The translations under genes and the position numbers were made by a program. The notes beneath the pieces are model-generated. The model was not told where the DNA came from and made no database searches. It worked only from the letters and a program-made list of their open reading frames with translations. From Microbaculum marinisediminis (GTDB lineage Bacteria > Pseudomonadota > Alphaproteobacteria > Rhizobiales > Tepidamorphaceae): a stretch of DNA of 64,000 nucleotides. The stretch is from assembly GCF_025397915.1 (NCBI RefSeq), contig NZ_JALIDZ010000009.1, forward strand, positions 124,001 through 188,000. Direction: 5' to 3'. This document shows, in pieces, positions 1 to 9,193 of this stretch. The number at the start of each line of letters is the position of its first letter. The stretch's first letter is position 1.

Positions 1-1061
1 GGAAGCGTCCTCCAGTAACGGTAGACGGTCTGCATCGTCGCGGTCGCCTGTTCGAGACCGGTCTGGGTCTCGAAGATCAGCGCAAACGGCGATTGCATGT
101 AGGAGTACTGGACCGCGACCGTGGCGATGTCGCCGTCATGCATGTACTCGACCGGATCGTGCCCGCCGGGATCGAGCCAGCCGGTGCCGGTCGGGCTCGC
201 GACGATCAGCACCTTGCGCTCGAACGCGCCAAGACGCTTCAACTCTTCCAGGGCCACCTTCGCGCGCTCCTCGGGGGTCTGGGCCTGCGCCCGCCCGACA
301 TAGACGCGGATCGGATCCTTGGCCGGCCGGCCCGTAAAGTCGGAGATGGCCTCCGCATCCGGCCCGCCGAGCACGTAGTCGCGTCCAGGCTGGCCCATCG
401 CGCCCCAGTCGACGAACGATCCGGGGCCACCGGGAATGCGCGGATTGTCAGGCGCCGGCGGCGCCTTCACGAACAGATCCTGCGCCGCCTCGTAGGACTG
501 GTCCATCGCCTCGAACACCCAGCGGATGACTCCGTCGCGGGTCACGAAGAAAACGAGCGCGGTCGCGAGGATCAGGCCCAGCGCATTGGCCGTGCGCATC
601 GGCATGACCCGGTAGAGGCGACGGCGCAGGATGTCGAAGATCCACTGCACGGCCAGACCGATCGCGAAACAGATCAGGAAGACGGCAAGGGCGACGCCCA
701 GCATCGCGAAGATGTGGAACTCTTCGGTCGGCTCCAGGCCGACGTGCGTTCGTATCGAGTCCTGCCAGTCCGCCGCCTTGGTCAGGTTGTTGATCCACAG
801 CCCGACGACAGGCACCGCGACAACGACATGAGCGACGACCGCGGCCCGCCCCGAAAGACGCGGCAGTTCGATCGCGCGCCAGGCGGCGAGGACGAGCTGC
901 CCAATCACATAGCCGATGGCGGTGACAAGCCCCGCAAGCGCCCCCTGCACGATCCACGGGCGCGGGATCAGCGACGGCGTGAGGGAGGCCGAGAAGAAGA
1001 CCAGTCCCAAAAGAAGCGGCAAAACGGCGAAGCCGAAAAGTCGGGTGTTTTTGTGCGTCAT
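1..1061 (-). CDS. Membrane-anchored alpha/beta hydrolase, Abhydrolase_9 family (3' end cut off by window)
   Basis: Open reading frame of 353 codons reading off the window edge, starting at ATG 1059-1061. The N-terminus has a hydrophobic segment followed by SLTPSLIPRPW, the hallmark of the Abhydrolase_9 N-terminal region. Several more membrane segments follow (about residues 38-60, 72-90, 115-140 and 158-175). A soluble part then begins with IRVYVGRAQAQTPEERA and SPTGTGWLDPGG, typical of the family's catalytic domain. Family members are predicted serine hydrolases with a Ser-His-Asp triad; the rest of the catalytic domain lies outside the window. Substrate unknown. It stands apart from the amino-compound operon and is divergent from the ggt gene. 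The long plus-strand frame over the same DNA is a shadow. Confidence 0.8.
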   Translation of the reverse strand, partial: MTHKNTRLFGFAVLPLLLGLVFFSASLTPSLIPRPWIVQGALAGLVTAIGYVIGQLVLAAWRAIELPRLSGRAAVVAHVVVAVPVVGLWINNLTKAADWQDSIRTHVGLEPTEEFHIFAMLGVALAVFLICFAIGLAVQWIFDILRRRLYRVMPMRTANALGLILATALVFFVTRDGVIRWVFEAMDQSYEAAQDLFVKAPPAPDNPRIPGGPGSFVDWGAMGQPGRDYVLGGPDAEAISDFTGRPAKDPIRVYVGRAQAQTPEERAKVALEELKRLGAFERKVLIVASPTGTGWLDPGGHDPVEYMHDGDIATVAVQYSYMQSPFALIFETQTGLEQATATMQTVYRYWRTL

Positions 1062-1423
1062 GCGCAACCTTCTACTCCGTCCCGGCACGGCAACGCCAGA
1101 TGCGCGTCACCACCCTATCACTTTCCCTCGGAAAGTGCCCTGCTCCGTCATTCGCCTGCCCAGCAAACCAGCTCAACCGCTATTTGACGTTGTGAACCGA
1201 TATGAGGCGTTTGACGTGGCTGTTTTTCCGCCGTCGACTCACGCTCAGGCGCGGAAACGGATCATGGCATCCCTGTTCCGGCTATCGGAGGAGGCGTGGA
1301 CGGCGTTAGAAATGAAGTCTGGCATCCTCTGGACATTCAGGGGGCGTCAGACCGTGTCCTTGGATTGACGCATCGTTTCCCAGTGGCGTGCCCCCCTCTA
1401 GCTGAACCCTCATCGGAAAAATC
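1062..1423. other. Divergent intergenic region with no gene
   Basis: The 362-bp space between the minus-strand hydrolase and plus-strand ggt contains the inverted repeat at 1119-1137 and must hold both promoters. I see no convincing -35/-10 pair and no conserved short ORF. Its slightly lower GC than the flanking genes fits non-coding DNA. Confidence 0.6.
1119..1137. promoter_or_regulatory. Inverted repeat upstream of the Abhydrolase_9 gene
   Basis: Perfect 8-bp arms CACTTTCC and GGAAAGTG separated by CTC, 58 bp upstream of the minus-strand hydrolase start. It could be an operator or a small 5'-leader hairpin. No regulator gene lies next to it, so the role is open. Confidence 0.35.
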
Positions 1424-3142
1424 GTGACGGACGTACGAGACAACGCAAGACCGCGAGCCGCGACAGTGTTCGCATGCGAGAAACGGCCGGCGCGCGCAGC
1501 CGGCGGAATGGTGGTGACGAATCATCCCCTCGCCTCCGCTGCCGGAACGGAGATGCTGGCGGCGGGAGGGAATGCCGTCGACGCGGCGATCGCGGCGCTG
1601 TTCACGCTGACGGTCGTGGAACCGATGATGGTCGGTATTCTGGGCGGCGGCATCACCCACATTCGCACGACGGACGGGCGCCATATCGTTCTCGACGGCC
1701 TGAGCGCCGCCCCGGCCGCCGCAGCGCCCGACCTCTACCGTTCGGTTTCGGATCACCCGCCGCATTCCATGGATACGGTGGGCCGCGAAAACGCGGTCGG
1801 ACCAAAGGCCGTCGCGACACCCGGGGCGTTGCGCGGCTGGTGCGATGCGCTGGAGCGTTTCGGGACGATGTCCCTTTCGGACGTCATGGAACCGGCCATT
1901 CGACATGCCCGCCGCGGATTTTCGGTGACGCCTTATCTGGCCGGATGCATCGAAGAGGCGGCGGCCGATCTTGCCGGCGATCCCGAAATCGCCCGGCTTT
2001 TCCTGCCCGATGGACAGGCGCGGCGCGCGGGCACACGCTTCGTCATGGGCGACTATGCCGAAACGCTGGCGAGCATCGCCTCCGGCGGTCCCGAGACTTT
2101 GTACAGCGGGGACCTGGGCGGCGTCATCGACCGCCACATGTCCAGCGTCGGCGGCCTTTTGACGCTAGCCGATCTCGCCGCCGTCTCGACGATCGAACGC
2201 GCCCCGGTGCGCGGCAGCTATCGCGGCTTCGACATCTACGGGCCCCCGCCCCCCTCGGCCGGTGGCGTCCATGTCATCCAGATGCTGAACATTCTGGAAG
2301 GCTACGATCTTGCCGCGCTTGGCTTCGGATCGATCGAGACCATGCACCTTCTCGGCGAGGCCCTGAAGATCGCCTTCGCCGACCGGGCCAGATCGACGGC
2401 CGATCCGGCCTTCGTCGACGTGCCGGTCGACCGGCTGATCTCGCAGCGCTACGCCGAGGCGTGCCGGGCGCAGATCAGCAGGACGCATGCCGCCCCCGCG
2501 ACGCCTGCGACCCCGGCTGCCGAGTCGGACAACACCACGCACGTCACCGTGAGCGACTCGCTCGGCAACGTCGTGTCCAGCACGCAGACCATCAACAGCC
2601 TCTTTGGCGCGCGGTTCGTCATTCCCGGCACGGGGATCATACCGAACAACAACATGGCGCTGTTCGTTCCCCACCCCGGACGCGCCCTGTCGATCGCGCC
2701 GGGCAAACGCGTGACGACATCGATGGCACCGACGATCGTCCTGCGCGACGGACAGCCCGCCTTCGCGCTCGGATTGCCCGGCGGCCTGCGCATCTTCGGC
2801 TGCGTCATGCAGGCCCTGGTCAATCTCATCGACCACCGCATGTCGCTTCAGGAGGCGGTCGAAGCGCCGCGGCTGTGGACGCAGGGCGGCGATCTCGAGG
2901 TCGAGGACGGTTATCCGGACAGCACCCACGGCGGCCTGACCGCGATGGGCTGGCACGTCCTGCCGGTTCCGCATGTGGGTGGCGGGATGGCCGCCATCGC
3001 CTTCGATGGCGACGGCAACCATACCGGCGCCGCCTGCTGGCGCGCGGACGGTGTCGCCATCGGGATCGGAGGCGGACTGGCGCGGCAGGGAATCCGCTTC
3101 TGGCCGGACGCGCCCGGCGTCGGTGACGGCAAAGACGACTGA
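1424..3142 (+). CDS. ggt: Gamma-glutamyltransferase family protein
   Basis: Predicted 572-aa N-terminal nucleophile hydrolase that would transfer or hydrolyse gamma-glutamyl groups from glutathione, gamma-glutamyl amines or related amides. GGTs mature by self-cleavage, and the new N-terminal Thr is the nucleophile. Here it is Thr371 in DNTTHVTVSD, with the usual downstream glycine-rich and TSMAPTI motifs. The N-terminal block (GGMVVTNHPLASAAG, GGNAVDAAIA) is typical. No signal peptide is visible, so it may be cytoplasmic, unlike the periplasmic E. coli enzyme. The start is GTG at 1424. It converges on the amidohydrolase operon to its right and fits a role in breaking amide-linked amino compounds. 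The exact substrate is unknown. Confidence 0.9.
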   Translation: MTDVRDNARPRAATVFACEKRPARAAGGMVVTNHPLASAAGTEMLAAGGNAVDAAIAALFTLTVVEPMMVGILGGGITHIRTTDGRHIVLDGLSAAPAAAAPDLYRSVSDHPPHSMDTVGRENAVGPKAVATPGALRGWCDALERFGTMSLSDVMEPAIRHARRGFSVTPYLAGCIEEAAADLAGDPEIARLFLPDGQARRAGTRFVMGDYAETLASIASGGPETLYSGDLGGVIDRHMSSVGGLLTLADLAAVSTIERAPVRGSYRGFDIYGPPPPSAGGVHVIQMLNILEGYDLAALGFGSIETMHLLGEALKIAFADRARSTADPAFVDVPVDRLISQRYAEACRAQISRTHAAPATPATPAAESDNTTHVTVSDSLGNVVSSTQTINSLFGARFVIPGTGIIPNNNMALFVPHPGRALSIAPGKRVTTSMAPTIVLRDGQPAFALGLPGGLRIFGCVMQALVNLIDHRMSLQEAVEAPRLWTQGGDLEVEDGYPDSTHGGLTAMGWHVLPVPHVGGGMAAIAFDGDGNHTGAACWRADGVAIGIGGGLARQGIRFWPDAPGVGDGKDD

Positions 3143-3164
3143 CACGACCGCGGGCGGTCGTGTC
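3141..3164. terminator. Bidirectional terminator hairpin between convergent genes
   Basis: GACACGACCGC (3141-3151) is an exact inverted repeat of GCGGTCGTGTC (3154-3164). It overlaps the ggt stop codon and lies 23 bp from the end of the converging hydrolase gene. There is no long T-tract, so termination is inferred from stem strength and position. Confidence 0.65.
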
Positions 3165-3187
3165 GGAACGGCGTACGTCCGCCGGCC

Positions 3188-4441
3188 TCAGTTGGACGGC
3201 GGAACGACTTCGACCGAAGCAATCCTGAGAACGGCGTTCAACAGCACATCGGCCCCGTCGACGCACTGTTCCGGCGTGCTGTATTCCGTCTCGTTGTGGC
3301 TAATGCCGGTATCGCTGGGAATGAAGAACAGCGCGGTCGGGCAACAGGTCGTCATGGGAACCGCATCGTGGCCCGCCACCGTCAGGATATCCCGGCACGA
3401 CAGCCCGATCTCCCGCGCCGTTTCCGATATCAGGCCGGACATTGCCGCGTCGAAGCGGATCGGCCCGAACTCGAAATACGGTTCGAGTGCGATCGAAACG
3501 CCGCGCTCCCCCTCGATACGGGCAATCGCGGCCTGCAGGTCCTGCTCCATCTTGGCCAGTTCGGCGGGATCGGAATTGCGCAGATCGCAACTGAGCCGAA
3601 CCTCCGACGGGATCACACCGCGCACGTTCGGGAACAGCTCGATATGCGGCGCGTTGGAGCGGCCTTCACGCCCCCTCGACCGTCCGATCCGGTCGATTTC
3701 CAGCGTCAGGGCCGCGGCGCCGACGAGGGCGTCATGGCGCTGCTCCATCAAGGTCGGCCCGACATGGGCGGCTTCGCCGGTCACGGTCGCCACGAAGTAC
3801 CGTGCCATGAAGGACCCGGTGACGGCGCCGATCCTCTCACCACCTTCCTTGAGCAGCGGCCCCTGCTCCACGTGGACTTCGAAATAGGTGCCCACCGGCC
3901 GGCCACCGATCGGCTCGTTGCCGGCATAGTCGATCCGCTCCAGCGCCTCGGCGATGGTGACGCCCTCGGGATCGGTTCGCGACAGGGCGAAGTCGAGCGC
4001 GATGTCGCCGGTGAACACCGAGGATCCGAGCGTCATCGGCGAGAACCGCGCTCCCTCTTCGTTTGTCCAGACGACAATCTCGATCGGCGCCGACGTCGCG
4101 ATGTCGAGGTCGTTGAGCCGACGGACCACTTCCAGCCCGGCCAGAACCCCGTAAACGCCGTCGAACTTTCCGCCGGTCGGTACCGTATCGAGATGGCTTC
4201 CGATCATGACCGGCGCGGCATCGGGATCCGTGCCGTCGCGGCGGGCGAAGATATTGCCGATCCCGTCGACCGTGATCGTGCAGCCCGCGTCACGCGCCCA
4301 TCGGCAGAACAGATCCCGCGCCGCCTTGTCTTCGTCCGTCAGGGCGAGGCGCCGGCAACCGCCGCCCGGCGTTTCCCCGATGCGCCCCATTTCCATCAGC
4401 GACGCCCACAACCGTTCGCCGTCGACCTTGACCGTCTTCAT
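3188..4441 (-). CDS. Zn-dependent M20 hydrolase, N-carbamoyl-L-amino-acid hydrolase / allantoate amidohydrolase type
   Basis: 417-aa amidohydrolase of the AmaB/HyuC/AllC branch of M20. These enzymes hydrolyse N-carbamoyl-amino acids, ureido acids or allantoate to the amine, CO2 and ammonia. The dinuclear metal-site motifs are visible: GSHLDTVPTGGKFDG (His83, Asp94) and WTNEEGARF (Glu128/Glu129). The length is normal for the family. It is the last gene of the eight-gene operon beginning at 11859 and follows the M20 deacylase by 15 bp. The two deacylases and importer in the operon suggest it removes carbamoyl or other N-substituents from imported amino compounds. Annotation among carbamoylase, allantoate amidohydrolase and ureidopropionase cannot be settled by sequence reading. 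Confidence 0.88.
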   Translation of the reverse strand: MKTVKVDGERLWASLMEMGRIGETPGGGCRRLALTDEDKAARDLFCRWARDAGCTITVDGIGNIFARRDGTDPDAAPVMIGSHLDTVPTGGKFDGVYGVLAGLEVVRRLNDLDIATSAPIEIVVWTNEEGARFSPMTLGSSVFTGDIALDFALSRTDPEGVTIAEALERIDYAGNEPIGGRPVGTYFEVHVEQGPLLKEGGERIGAVTGSFMARYFVATVTGEAAHVGPTLMEQRHDALVGAAALTLEIDRIGRSRGREGRSNAPHIELFPNVRGVIPSEVRLSCDLRNSDPAELAKMEQDLQAAIARIEGERGVSIALEPYFEFGPIRFDAAMSGLISETAREIGLSCRDILTVAGHDAVPMTTCCPTALFFIPSDTGISHNETEYSTPEQCVDGADVLLNAVLRIASVEVVPPSN

Positions 4442-4456
4442 GACAAACCTTCCGTA

Positions 4457-5746
4457 CTACGCTTGGCTTTTCTCGACGCCGCACCAATCGGCGAGAAACA
4501 GGGCCATGGTCTTGGTAACGGCGCGGAGCGAATCGAGATCGACGCGCTCGTCGAAGCCGTGCGGCCGTTCGCAGATCGGCCCGTAGACGATGCCCGGCGT
4601 GTCGGCGTAGAGGCCGAAGAAACGCGCATCCGTCGCAGCCGACGTGATTTCTTCCTGAAGCGGCGCACCGAAGACGGCGGCATGGCTTTCGGCCAGAACA
4701 GCTTCGGCCTCGTCGGCATCCTCCAGCACGTACCCCTCCGCCATGTGGCCGTGATACTCGATGCGTGGCGGATTGTTGGACAGGAACGGGTCGTCCAGCG
4801 CCGCTTGGCGCACCCGTGCCTCGATTTCATCGCGGATATCGGACAGCCGGGCACCGGGCAGGACACCGACGCGGACGTTGAGCGTCGCGGTGGCGGCCAC
4901 GCTCGACGTCCATTCGCCCCCCGTGATCTCGCCAAGGTTCACGCGGATCGGATGCGGATGGTTCCGGTAGAGGGGATGGTCGGCCTTGCGCGCGTTCCAT
5001 TCGGCTTCCAGGGCCTTGATATGTGGCCATAGCCCCATGGCCTTCTCGATGGCGTTGGTTCCGCTCGACACGAACCCCGAGGCATGTTGCGGATCGCCCT
5101 CGACATGGACCTGGAACCAGATCAACCCGACCTCCGCGCGCATCAGCTTCGGCTCCAGCGGCTCTGGAACGAAGGCGCAGTCGGCGCGATATCCGCGCTG
5201 CAGACAGGCGAGCGTACCGTTGCCCGTGCACTCTTCCTCGACAACGGACTGGAAGTAGATCGGCGCGGTCGGCGCAAAGCCTGCGGCCCGCACCGCATCG
5301 AACGCGAACAGGGTGCCAGCAAGACCGGCCTTCATGTCGCCCGCGCCGCGGCCATAGAGCCACTTGCCGTCTATGCGCGGCTCGAACGGCGGCGTCGTCC
5401 AGCGGTCCCAGGGTCCCGTCGGCACGACATCGACATGACCGTTGAAGATCAGGGACCGGCCGCGCCGAACGGCAGGACGGTAGGTGCCGACGACATTGTA
5501 GGAGTTCTCATAAGAAATCGAGACCGGGGCAAATCCGGGCAGGTCCTTGATCGCGTCGACATCGAGGCGCCACTGATCGACCGCGAAGCCTCGGGACGCC
5601 ATGGCGTCGGCCATGAAATCCTGCACCCGTTGTTCCTCGCCGCGAGTCGAGGGAATGCGGACCATGTCCTGGGTGAAGCGGACCTGTTGGTCGAAGCCCC
5701 GATCGACGGCGTCGATGATCGCCGCCGCAACGTTCTTGTCGAGCAT
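4457..5746 (-). CDS. M20 family deacylase, ArgE/DapE type (copy A)
   Basis: 429-aa metallo-deacylase predicted to cleave an N-acyl group from an amino acid or short peptide. The zinc-site motifs are FNGHVDVVPTGPWDRW (His104), GRGAGDMKAG (Asp137) and the catalytic base in VVEEECTGNG (Glu170/Glu171). The lid domain lies at about residues 190-310. It is clearly related to the first gene of the same operon (10567-11859): both share QxFI/M-type N-terminal sequence, VVEEE-STGNG-like segments and an identical gene size. Two paralogous deacylases with one importer suggest two acyl or amino-acid specificities. It lies 10 bp after livM. It is probably not the biosynthetic DapE or ArgE, because it sits in a catabolic operon. 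Confidence 0.88.
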   Translation of the reverse strand: MLDKNVAAAIIDAVDRGFDQQVRFTQDMVRIPSTRGEEQRVQDFMADAMASRGFAVDQWRLDVDAIKDLPGFAPVSISYENSYNVVGTYRPAVRRGRSLIFNGHVDVVPTGPWDRWTTPPFEPRIDGKWLYGRGAGDMKAGLAGTLFAFDAVRAAGFAPTAPIYFQSVVEEECTGNGTLACLQRGYRADCAFVPEPLEPKLMRAEVGLIWFQVHVEGDPQHASGFVSSGTNAIEKAMGLWPHIKALEAEWNARKADHPLYRNHPHPIRVNLGEITGGEWTSSVAATATLNVRVGVLPGARLSDIRDEIEARVRQAALDDPFLSNNPPRIEYHGHMAEGYVLEDADEAEAVLAESHAAVFGAPLQEEITSAATDARFFGLYADTPGIVYGPICERPHGFDERVDLDSLRAVTKTMALFLADWCGVEKSQA

Positions 5747-5755
5747 GTCTCGTCC

Positions 5756-6754
5756 TTACGAGTTTTCCGGGGAACGGGTGCGAAGCCGCTTGACGATCAT
5801 GGGGCCGAGGCTGGCAAGCCCCCGCGGCAGGAACATCGTCACGACGATGATGATCGCGCCGTAGACGAGCAGCCGGTAATCCTCCAGATCGCGCAACAGC
5901 TCGACCGCAGCGGTGAGGATCAGCGCGCCGATCAGCGGTCCGCTGAGCGTCCCCAGCCCACCGACCAGCACCATCGCGATGATGAGGATCATCAGGTCGA
6001 CACCGACAGCGGCCGTCGGAGTCAGAATTCCGATGTAATGACCATAGAAGGCACCGGCGACGCCGACCAGGAAAGCGCTGACCCCGAAGACAAGCAGCTT
6101 CTGCCAGGTGAGGTTTACGCCAAGGCTCTCCGCGGCATCCTCGGCGTCGCGCATCGCGACGATGGACAGCCCTGTCTTGGAGCGCATAAGCAGCGCGACT
6201 ACCGCCGTCGACAACGCCAGCAAGATCAGGATCAGATAATAATAGGGCACCTTGTCGGCGGGCGAGAACACGACTTGGCCGATCCCCGGGATCGAGAACC
6301 CGGTAAACGGCGGGATCCCCCAGAGCCCGAGTTCGCCGCGGGTGATCGACTGCAGGTTGGAGATGACGATCCGGACGATCTCGGCAAAGCCCAGCGTGAC
6401 GATGGCCACGTGCGGCATCGACTTGATCCTGAGGATCGGCACGCCGACAAAGATGCCGGCGATCGTTGCCGCGATCGCGGCGATCCAAATGGTCAGCCAC
6501 GGCGACAGGCCGGCATTGATGCTGATCAGCGCCGACACATACGCCCCGATCCCGAAGAAGGCGTGGTGTCCGAAGGTCTTCAGGCCGGCGAAGCCGGTGA
6601 CCAGGTTCCAGGCAAGGGCGAAGATCCCGAAAATCATCGACAGGATCAGGACGTGCAGCAGGTAGGTGTTCTGCGTCACGGCGGGGATGAGCGCCGCCAC
6701 GACGACAGCGGCCGAGACCAGCGCCCATTGCCAGGGTTTCAGCGGCTGGAACAT
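5756..6754 (-). CDS. livM: Branched-chain-amino-acid-type ABC importer permease, LivM family
   Basis: Inner-membrane permease of 332 aa with the LivM pattern: about eight to ten hydrophobic helices, FGIFALAWNLVTGFAGLKTFGHHAFFGIGAY near the N-terminus and the cytoplasmic coupling loop RDAEDAAESLGVN. The start is taken at ATG 6752-6754 (MFQPLKPW), which has GGAG seven bases upstream; the open frame further upstream is not protein-like. It pairs with LivH (6804) and the ATPases LivF and LivG. Liv-type systems take up amino acids but also many amides, urea and aromatic compounds, so 'branched-chain amino acid' should not be read literally here. Confidence 0.9.
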   Translation of the reverse strand: MFQPLKPWQWALVSAAVVVAALIPAVTQNTYLLHVLILSMIFGIFALAWNLVTGFAGLKTFGHHAFFGIGAYVSALISINAGLSPWLTIWIAAIAATIAGIFVGVPILRIKSMPHVAIVTLGFAEIVRIVISNLQSITRGELGLWGIPPFTGFSIPGIGQVVFSPADKVPYYYLILILLALSTAVVALLMRSKTGLSIVAMRDAEDAAESLGVNLTWQKLLVFGVSAFLVGVAGAFYGHYIGILTPTAAVGVDLMILIIAMVLVGGLGTLSGPLIGALILTAAVELLRDLEDYRLLVYGAIIIVVTMFLPRGLASLGPMIVKRLRTRSPENS

Positions 6755-6803
6755 CAAAGTCTCCGGTCGATCGTTGGGGCAGCGGCGCGCACAGGCAGGC
6801 TCA

Positions 6804-7676
6804 TTACGGCTTCTGCCCGAACAGGCCCCAGGGCCGTATCCAGACAACGAGGATCATCAGGGTGAATGCGATCACATCGCGCCATTCCGAAGAGGTGAGC
6901 TGAACGCCGATCGCTTCGACGACGCCCAGGATGAGGCCGCCAGCGATGGCGCCCGGGAAGCTGCCCAGCCCGCCGAGGATGACGACGACGAACCCCTTGA
7001 GCAGGATCGGAAGACCGCTCCAGGGATTGATGGCGTAGATCGGAGCGAGCATCGCCGCGGCGACCGCGCCGAGGGCGGCGGCGAGGCCGAACGTGATCAT
7101 GTAGATCCGCTGGGCGGGAATGCCGACCACCGCGCTGGCGTCGAGATCCTGAGACGTCGCCCGGATGGCCCAGCCGAGCCGGGTCTTCTTGAGCACGAAG
7201 GTCATCGCGCCGATCGTGATCAGGGCAACGACGAAGATCAGCAGGCGCTGGACCGGCAAGCGGATGCCCGCGAACTCGATCACGCCTTCCAGGTAATAGG
7301 GCACGCTCTGGAACTGCTCGCCGAACAGCAGCAGCGCCGCGTTCTGCAGGAAGATCGACAGACCCAGGGTCACGGCGATCGTCGAGAAGGCCCAGCCTTC
7401 GCGCGACAGCAGATAGAATATGGTCAGCCGCTGGATTATCGCGCCCAGAAGGAAGGTCAACAGGACGGCCACGGGAATGGCGAGGTAGGCGGGGACCCCG
7501 TAGGTGACGATCAGGAAGAAAACGAAGTACCCGCCCAGCATGTAGAACTCGCCATGGGCGAGGTTCAGAACCCGCATCGTCCCGTAGATCAGCGCGATGC
7601 CGCTGCCGATGAGGGCATACATCGACCCGATGACGATGCCGTTGATGATCTGTTCGAGAAAGATGGAAAAGGTCAC
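6804..7676 (-). CDS. livH: Branched-chain-amino-acid-type ABC importer permease, LivH family
   Basis: 290-aa integral membrane protein with the LivH signature start (QIINGIVIGSMYALIGSGIALIYGTMRVLNLAHGE) and the coupling segment RATSQDLDASAVVGI. It ends in VVWIRPWGLFG, also typical. It forms the heteromeric channel with LivM. Spacing to livF (15 bp) and livM (49 bp) indicates one transcript. No unusual features. Confidence 0.92.
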   Translation of the reverse strand: MTFSIFLEQIINGIVIGSMYALIGSGIALIYGTMRVLNLAHGEFYMLGGYFVFFLIVTYGVPAYLAIPVAVLLTFLLGAIIQRLTIFYLLSREGWAFSTIAVTLGLSIFLQNAALLLFGEQFQSVPYYLEGVIEFAGIRLPVQRLLIFVVALITIGAMTFVLKKTRLGWAIRATSQDLDASAVVGIPAQRIYMITFGLAAALGAVAAAMLAPIYAINPWSGLPILLKGFVVVILGGLGSFPGAIAGGLILGVVEAIGVQLTSSEWRDVIAFTLMILVVWIRPWGLFGQKP

Positions 7677-7690
7677 CGGCTCTACCCCCT

Positions 7691-8410
7691 CTAGACGCCG
7701 AGATAGACGCGGCTGATCACATCGGAATTGATCATTTCCTCGCCCGTGCCCGAAAGAACCATTCGACCGCCCTCGAGCAGATAGCCGCGGTCCGACAGCC
7801 CGAACGACAGCTTGACATTCTGCTCGTTGAAAACGACGGCGATGCCCTCTTCGTTGACCCGGCGAATGATCCCGGCGATCTGCTTCACCACGCGCGGCGC
7901 CAGGCCGAGATAGGGCTCATCCATCAGCAGCAGGCGGGGGCGCGACATCAGGCTTCTGGCGATCGCCACCATCTGCTGCTCACCGCCACTCATCTTGCCG
8001 GCGATCTGGTCGCGCCGTTCCGCCAGAATGGGGAACAGGCTCTCCACCCATTCCAGCCGGCTCCGGGTGTCCTTGTTGACGCTGCGATGGTAGGCGCCGA
8101 GCAGGAGGTTCTCGCGCACCGTCATCTGACCGAACAGGCGACGGCGTTCGAGCACCATCGAGATGCCCATGGCGACCATCTCGTGGGTCGGAACCCGGGT
8201 CAGGTCCTGCCCCTCGAAGAGGATCTTTCCCGACCGGACCGGCGCCAGCCCCATGATCGCCTTGAGTACCGTGCTCTTGCCGGACCCGTTGGGCCCGAGA
8301 ACGGCGACGATCTCCTTCTGCCCGACGCTCATCGAGACGTCCCACAGCACCTGGTAGTCGCCATAGAGGACGTTCAGGTCCTCGACCTGCAGCATCGGAG
8401 GCTCAGCCAT
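7691..8410 (-). CDS. livF: ABC importer ATP-binding protein, LivF family
   Basis: 239-aa ATPase. Walker A GPNGSGKST is at residues 39-47, the signature is MSGGEQQMVAIARSLM and Walker B is LLLMDEPYLGL. VLERRRLFGQMTVRENL, common in LivF proteins, is present. The start is set at ATG 8408-8410, preceded by GGAGG on the minus strand, rather than the upstream GTG at 8443. The start overlaps the livG stop by 8 bp, a sign of translational coupling. It powers import together with LivG. Confidence 0.92.
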   Translation of the reverse strand: MAEPPMLQVEDLNVLYGDYQVLWDVSMSVGQKEIVAVLGPNGSGKSTVLKAIMGLAPVRSGKILFEGQDLTRVPTHEMVAMGISMVLERRRLFGQMTVRENLLLGAYHRSVNKDTRSRLEWVESLFPILAERRDQIAGKMSGGEQQMVAIARSLMSRPRLLLMDEPYLGLAPRVVKQIAGIIRRVNEEGIAVVFNEQNVKLSFGLSDRGYLLEGGRMVLSGTGEEMINSDVISRVYLGV

Positions 8411-9146
8411 CCTCGCCTCCCTCTCCGAGATACAGCTCGACAACTTCGGGGTGCTTGGCGATTTCCTCAGGCGTGCCCTCGGCCATCCGAACGCCGCGGT
8501 TCATGAAGATGGCGCGATCGGCGAGCTCGTTGATCACCCCCATGTTGTGTTCGATGACAACAAGGGTGAGCCCGTCCTCGCGCAATTGCTTCACCAGGTT
8601 CACGATCCCGGGGAGGCTCTTCTGGTCGACGCCGCCCGTCACTTCGTCGAGCAGCAGGAGCTTCGGCCGCGTCGCCATCGCGCGGGCCATCTCCAGCCGC
8701 TTGCGCTGGCCGGTGCTGAGCCCCTTGGCCGGCACTTGCGCGCGGTCGCCAAGCCCCACCATTTCGACGAAGCGGCGCGCGTCGGTGCGCGCATCCGCCA
8801 TTCGGCGATGAAAGGCGAGCGCGCCGACCATCACATTCTCCTCGACGGTCAGTTCGTGAAACGGCTGCGTGATCTGGAACGTTCTCGCCACGCCCGCGCG
8901 GCACCGGCCGTCGGGCCGCAGCGTGGTGATGTCCTGTCCGTTAAAGCGGATCTTGCCTTTGGTGGGGGTGTGTACGCCGGCTATCACATGGAAAGTCGTC
9001 GTCTTGCCGGCGCCGTTCGGCCCCATCAGCGCCAGGATCTCCCCCTCTCGAACCGAGAAGGACAGGCTTTCGACGGCGACGATTCCACCGAAAGCCATCG
9101 TTATGTCGTCGACCTCCAACAAGGCCGGGGGCGTCGAAATCGGCAT
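8403..9146 (-). CDS. livG: ABC importer ATP-binding protein, LivG family
   Basis: 247-aa ATPase from MPISTPPALL. Walker A MGPNGAGKTT is at residues 41-50 and Walker B is KLLLLDEVTGGVD. The ABC signature reads LSTGQRKRLE instead of the more common LSGGQ, a variant found in LivG proteins. The ATG at 9144-9146 is preferred to the upstream in-frame ATG at 9233, because the extension would cover a 33-bp intergenic hairpin. It lies 92 bp downstream of the binding-protein gene, the only sizeable gap inside the transporter block. Confidence 0.9.
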   Translation of the reverse strand: MPISTPPALLEVDDITMAFGGIVAVESLSFSVREGEILALMGPNGAGKTTTFHVIAGVHTPTKGKIRFNGQDITTLRPDGRCRAGVARTFQITQPFHELTVEENVMVGALAFHRRMADARTDARRFVEMVGLGDRAQVPAKGLSTGQRKRLEMARAMATRPKLLLLDEVTGGVDQKSLPGIVNLVKQLREDGLTLVVIEHNMGVINELADRAIFMNRGVRMAEGTPEEIAKHPEVVELYLGEGGEDG

Positions 9147-9193
9147 AGGGTCGTGGTTTCCGCGCGTCGGACGAAAGGCTGAACGGCGAAGCG

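Noticed and set aside
93-1187. Plus-strand open frame of 364 codons at the window start
   Set aside because: The minus strand encodes an Abhydrolase_9 protein in this DNA; the plus-strand translation lacks protein-like features.
5084-6865. 593-codon plus-strand open frame across the M20 and livM genes
   Set aside because: Spans parts of two convincing minus-strand genes, and its low-complexity Asp/Arg/Gln-rich translation is typical of a shadow.
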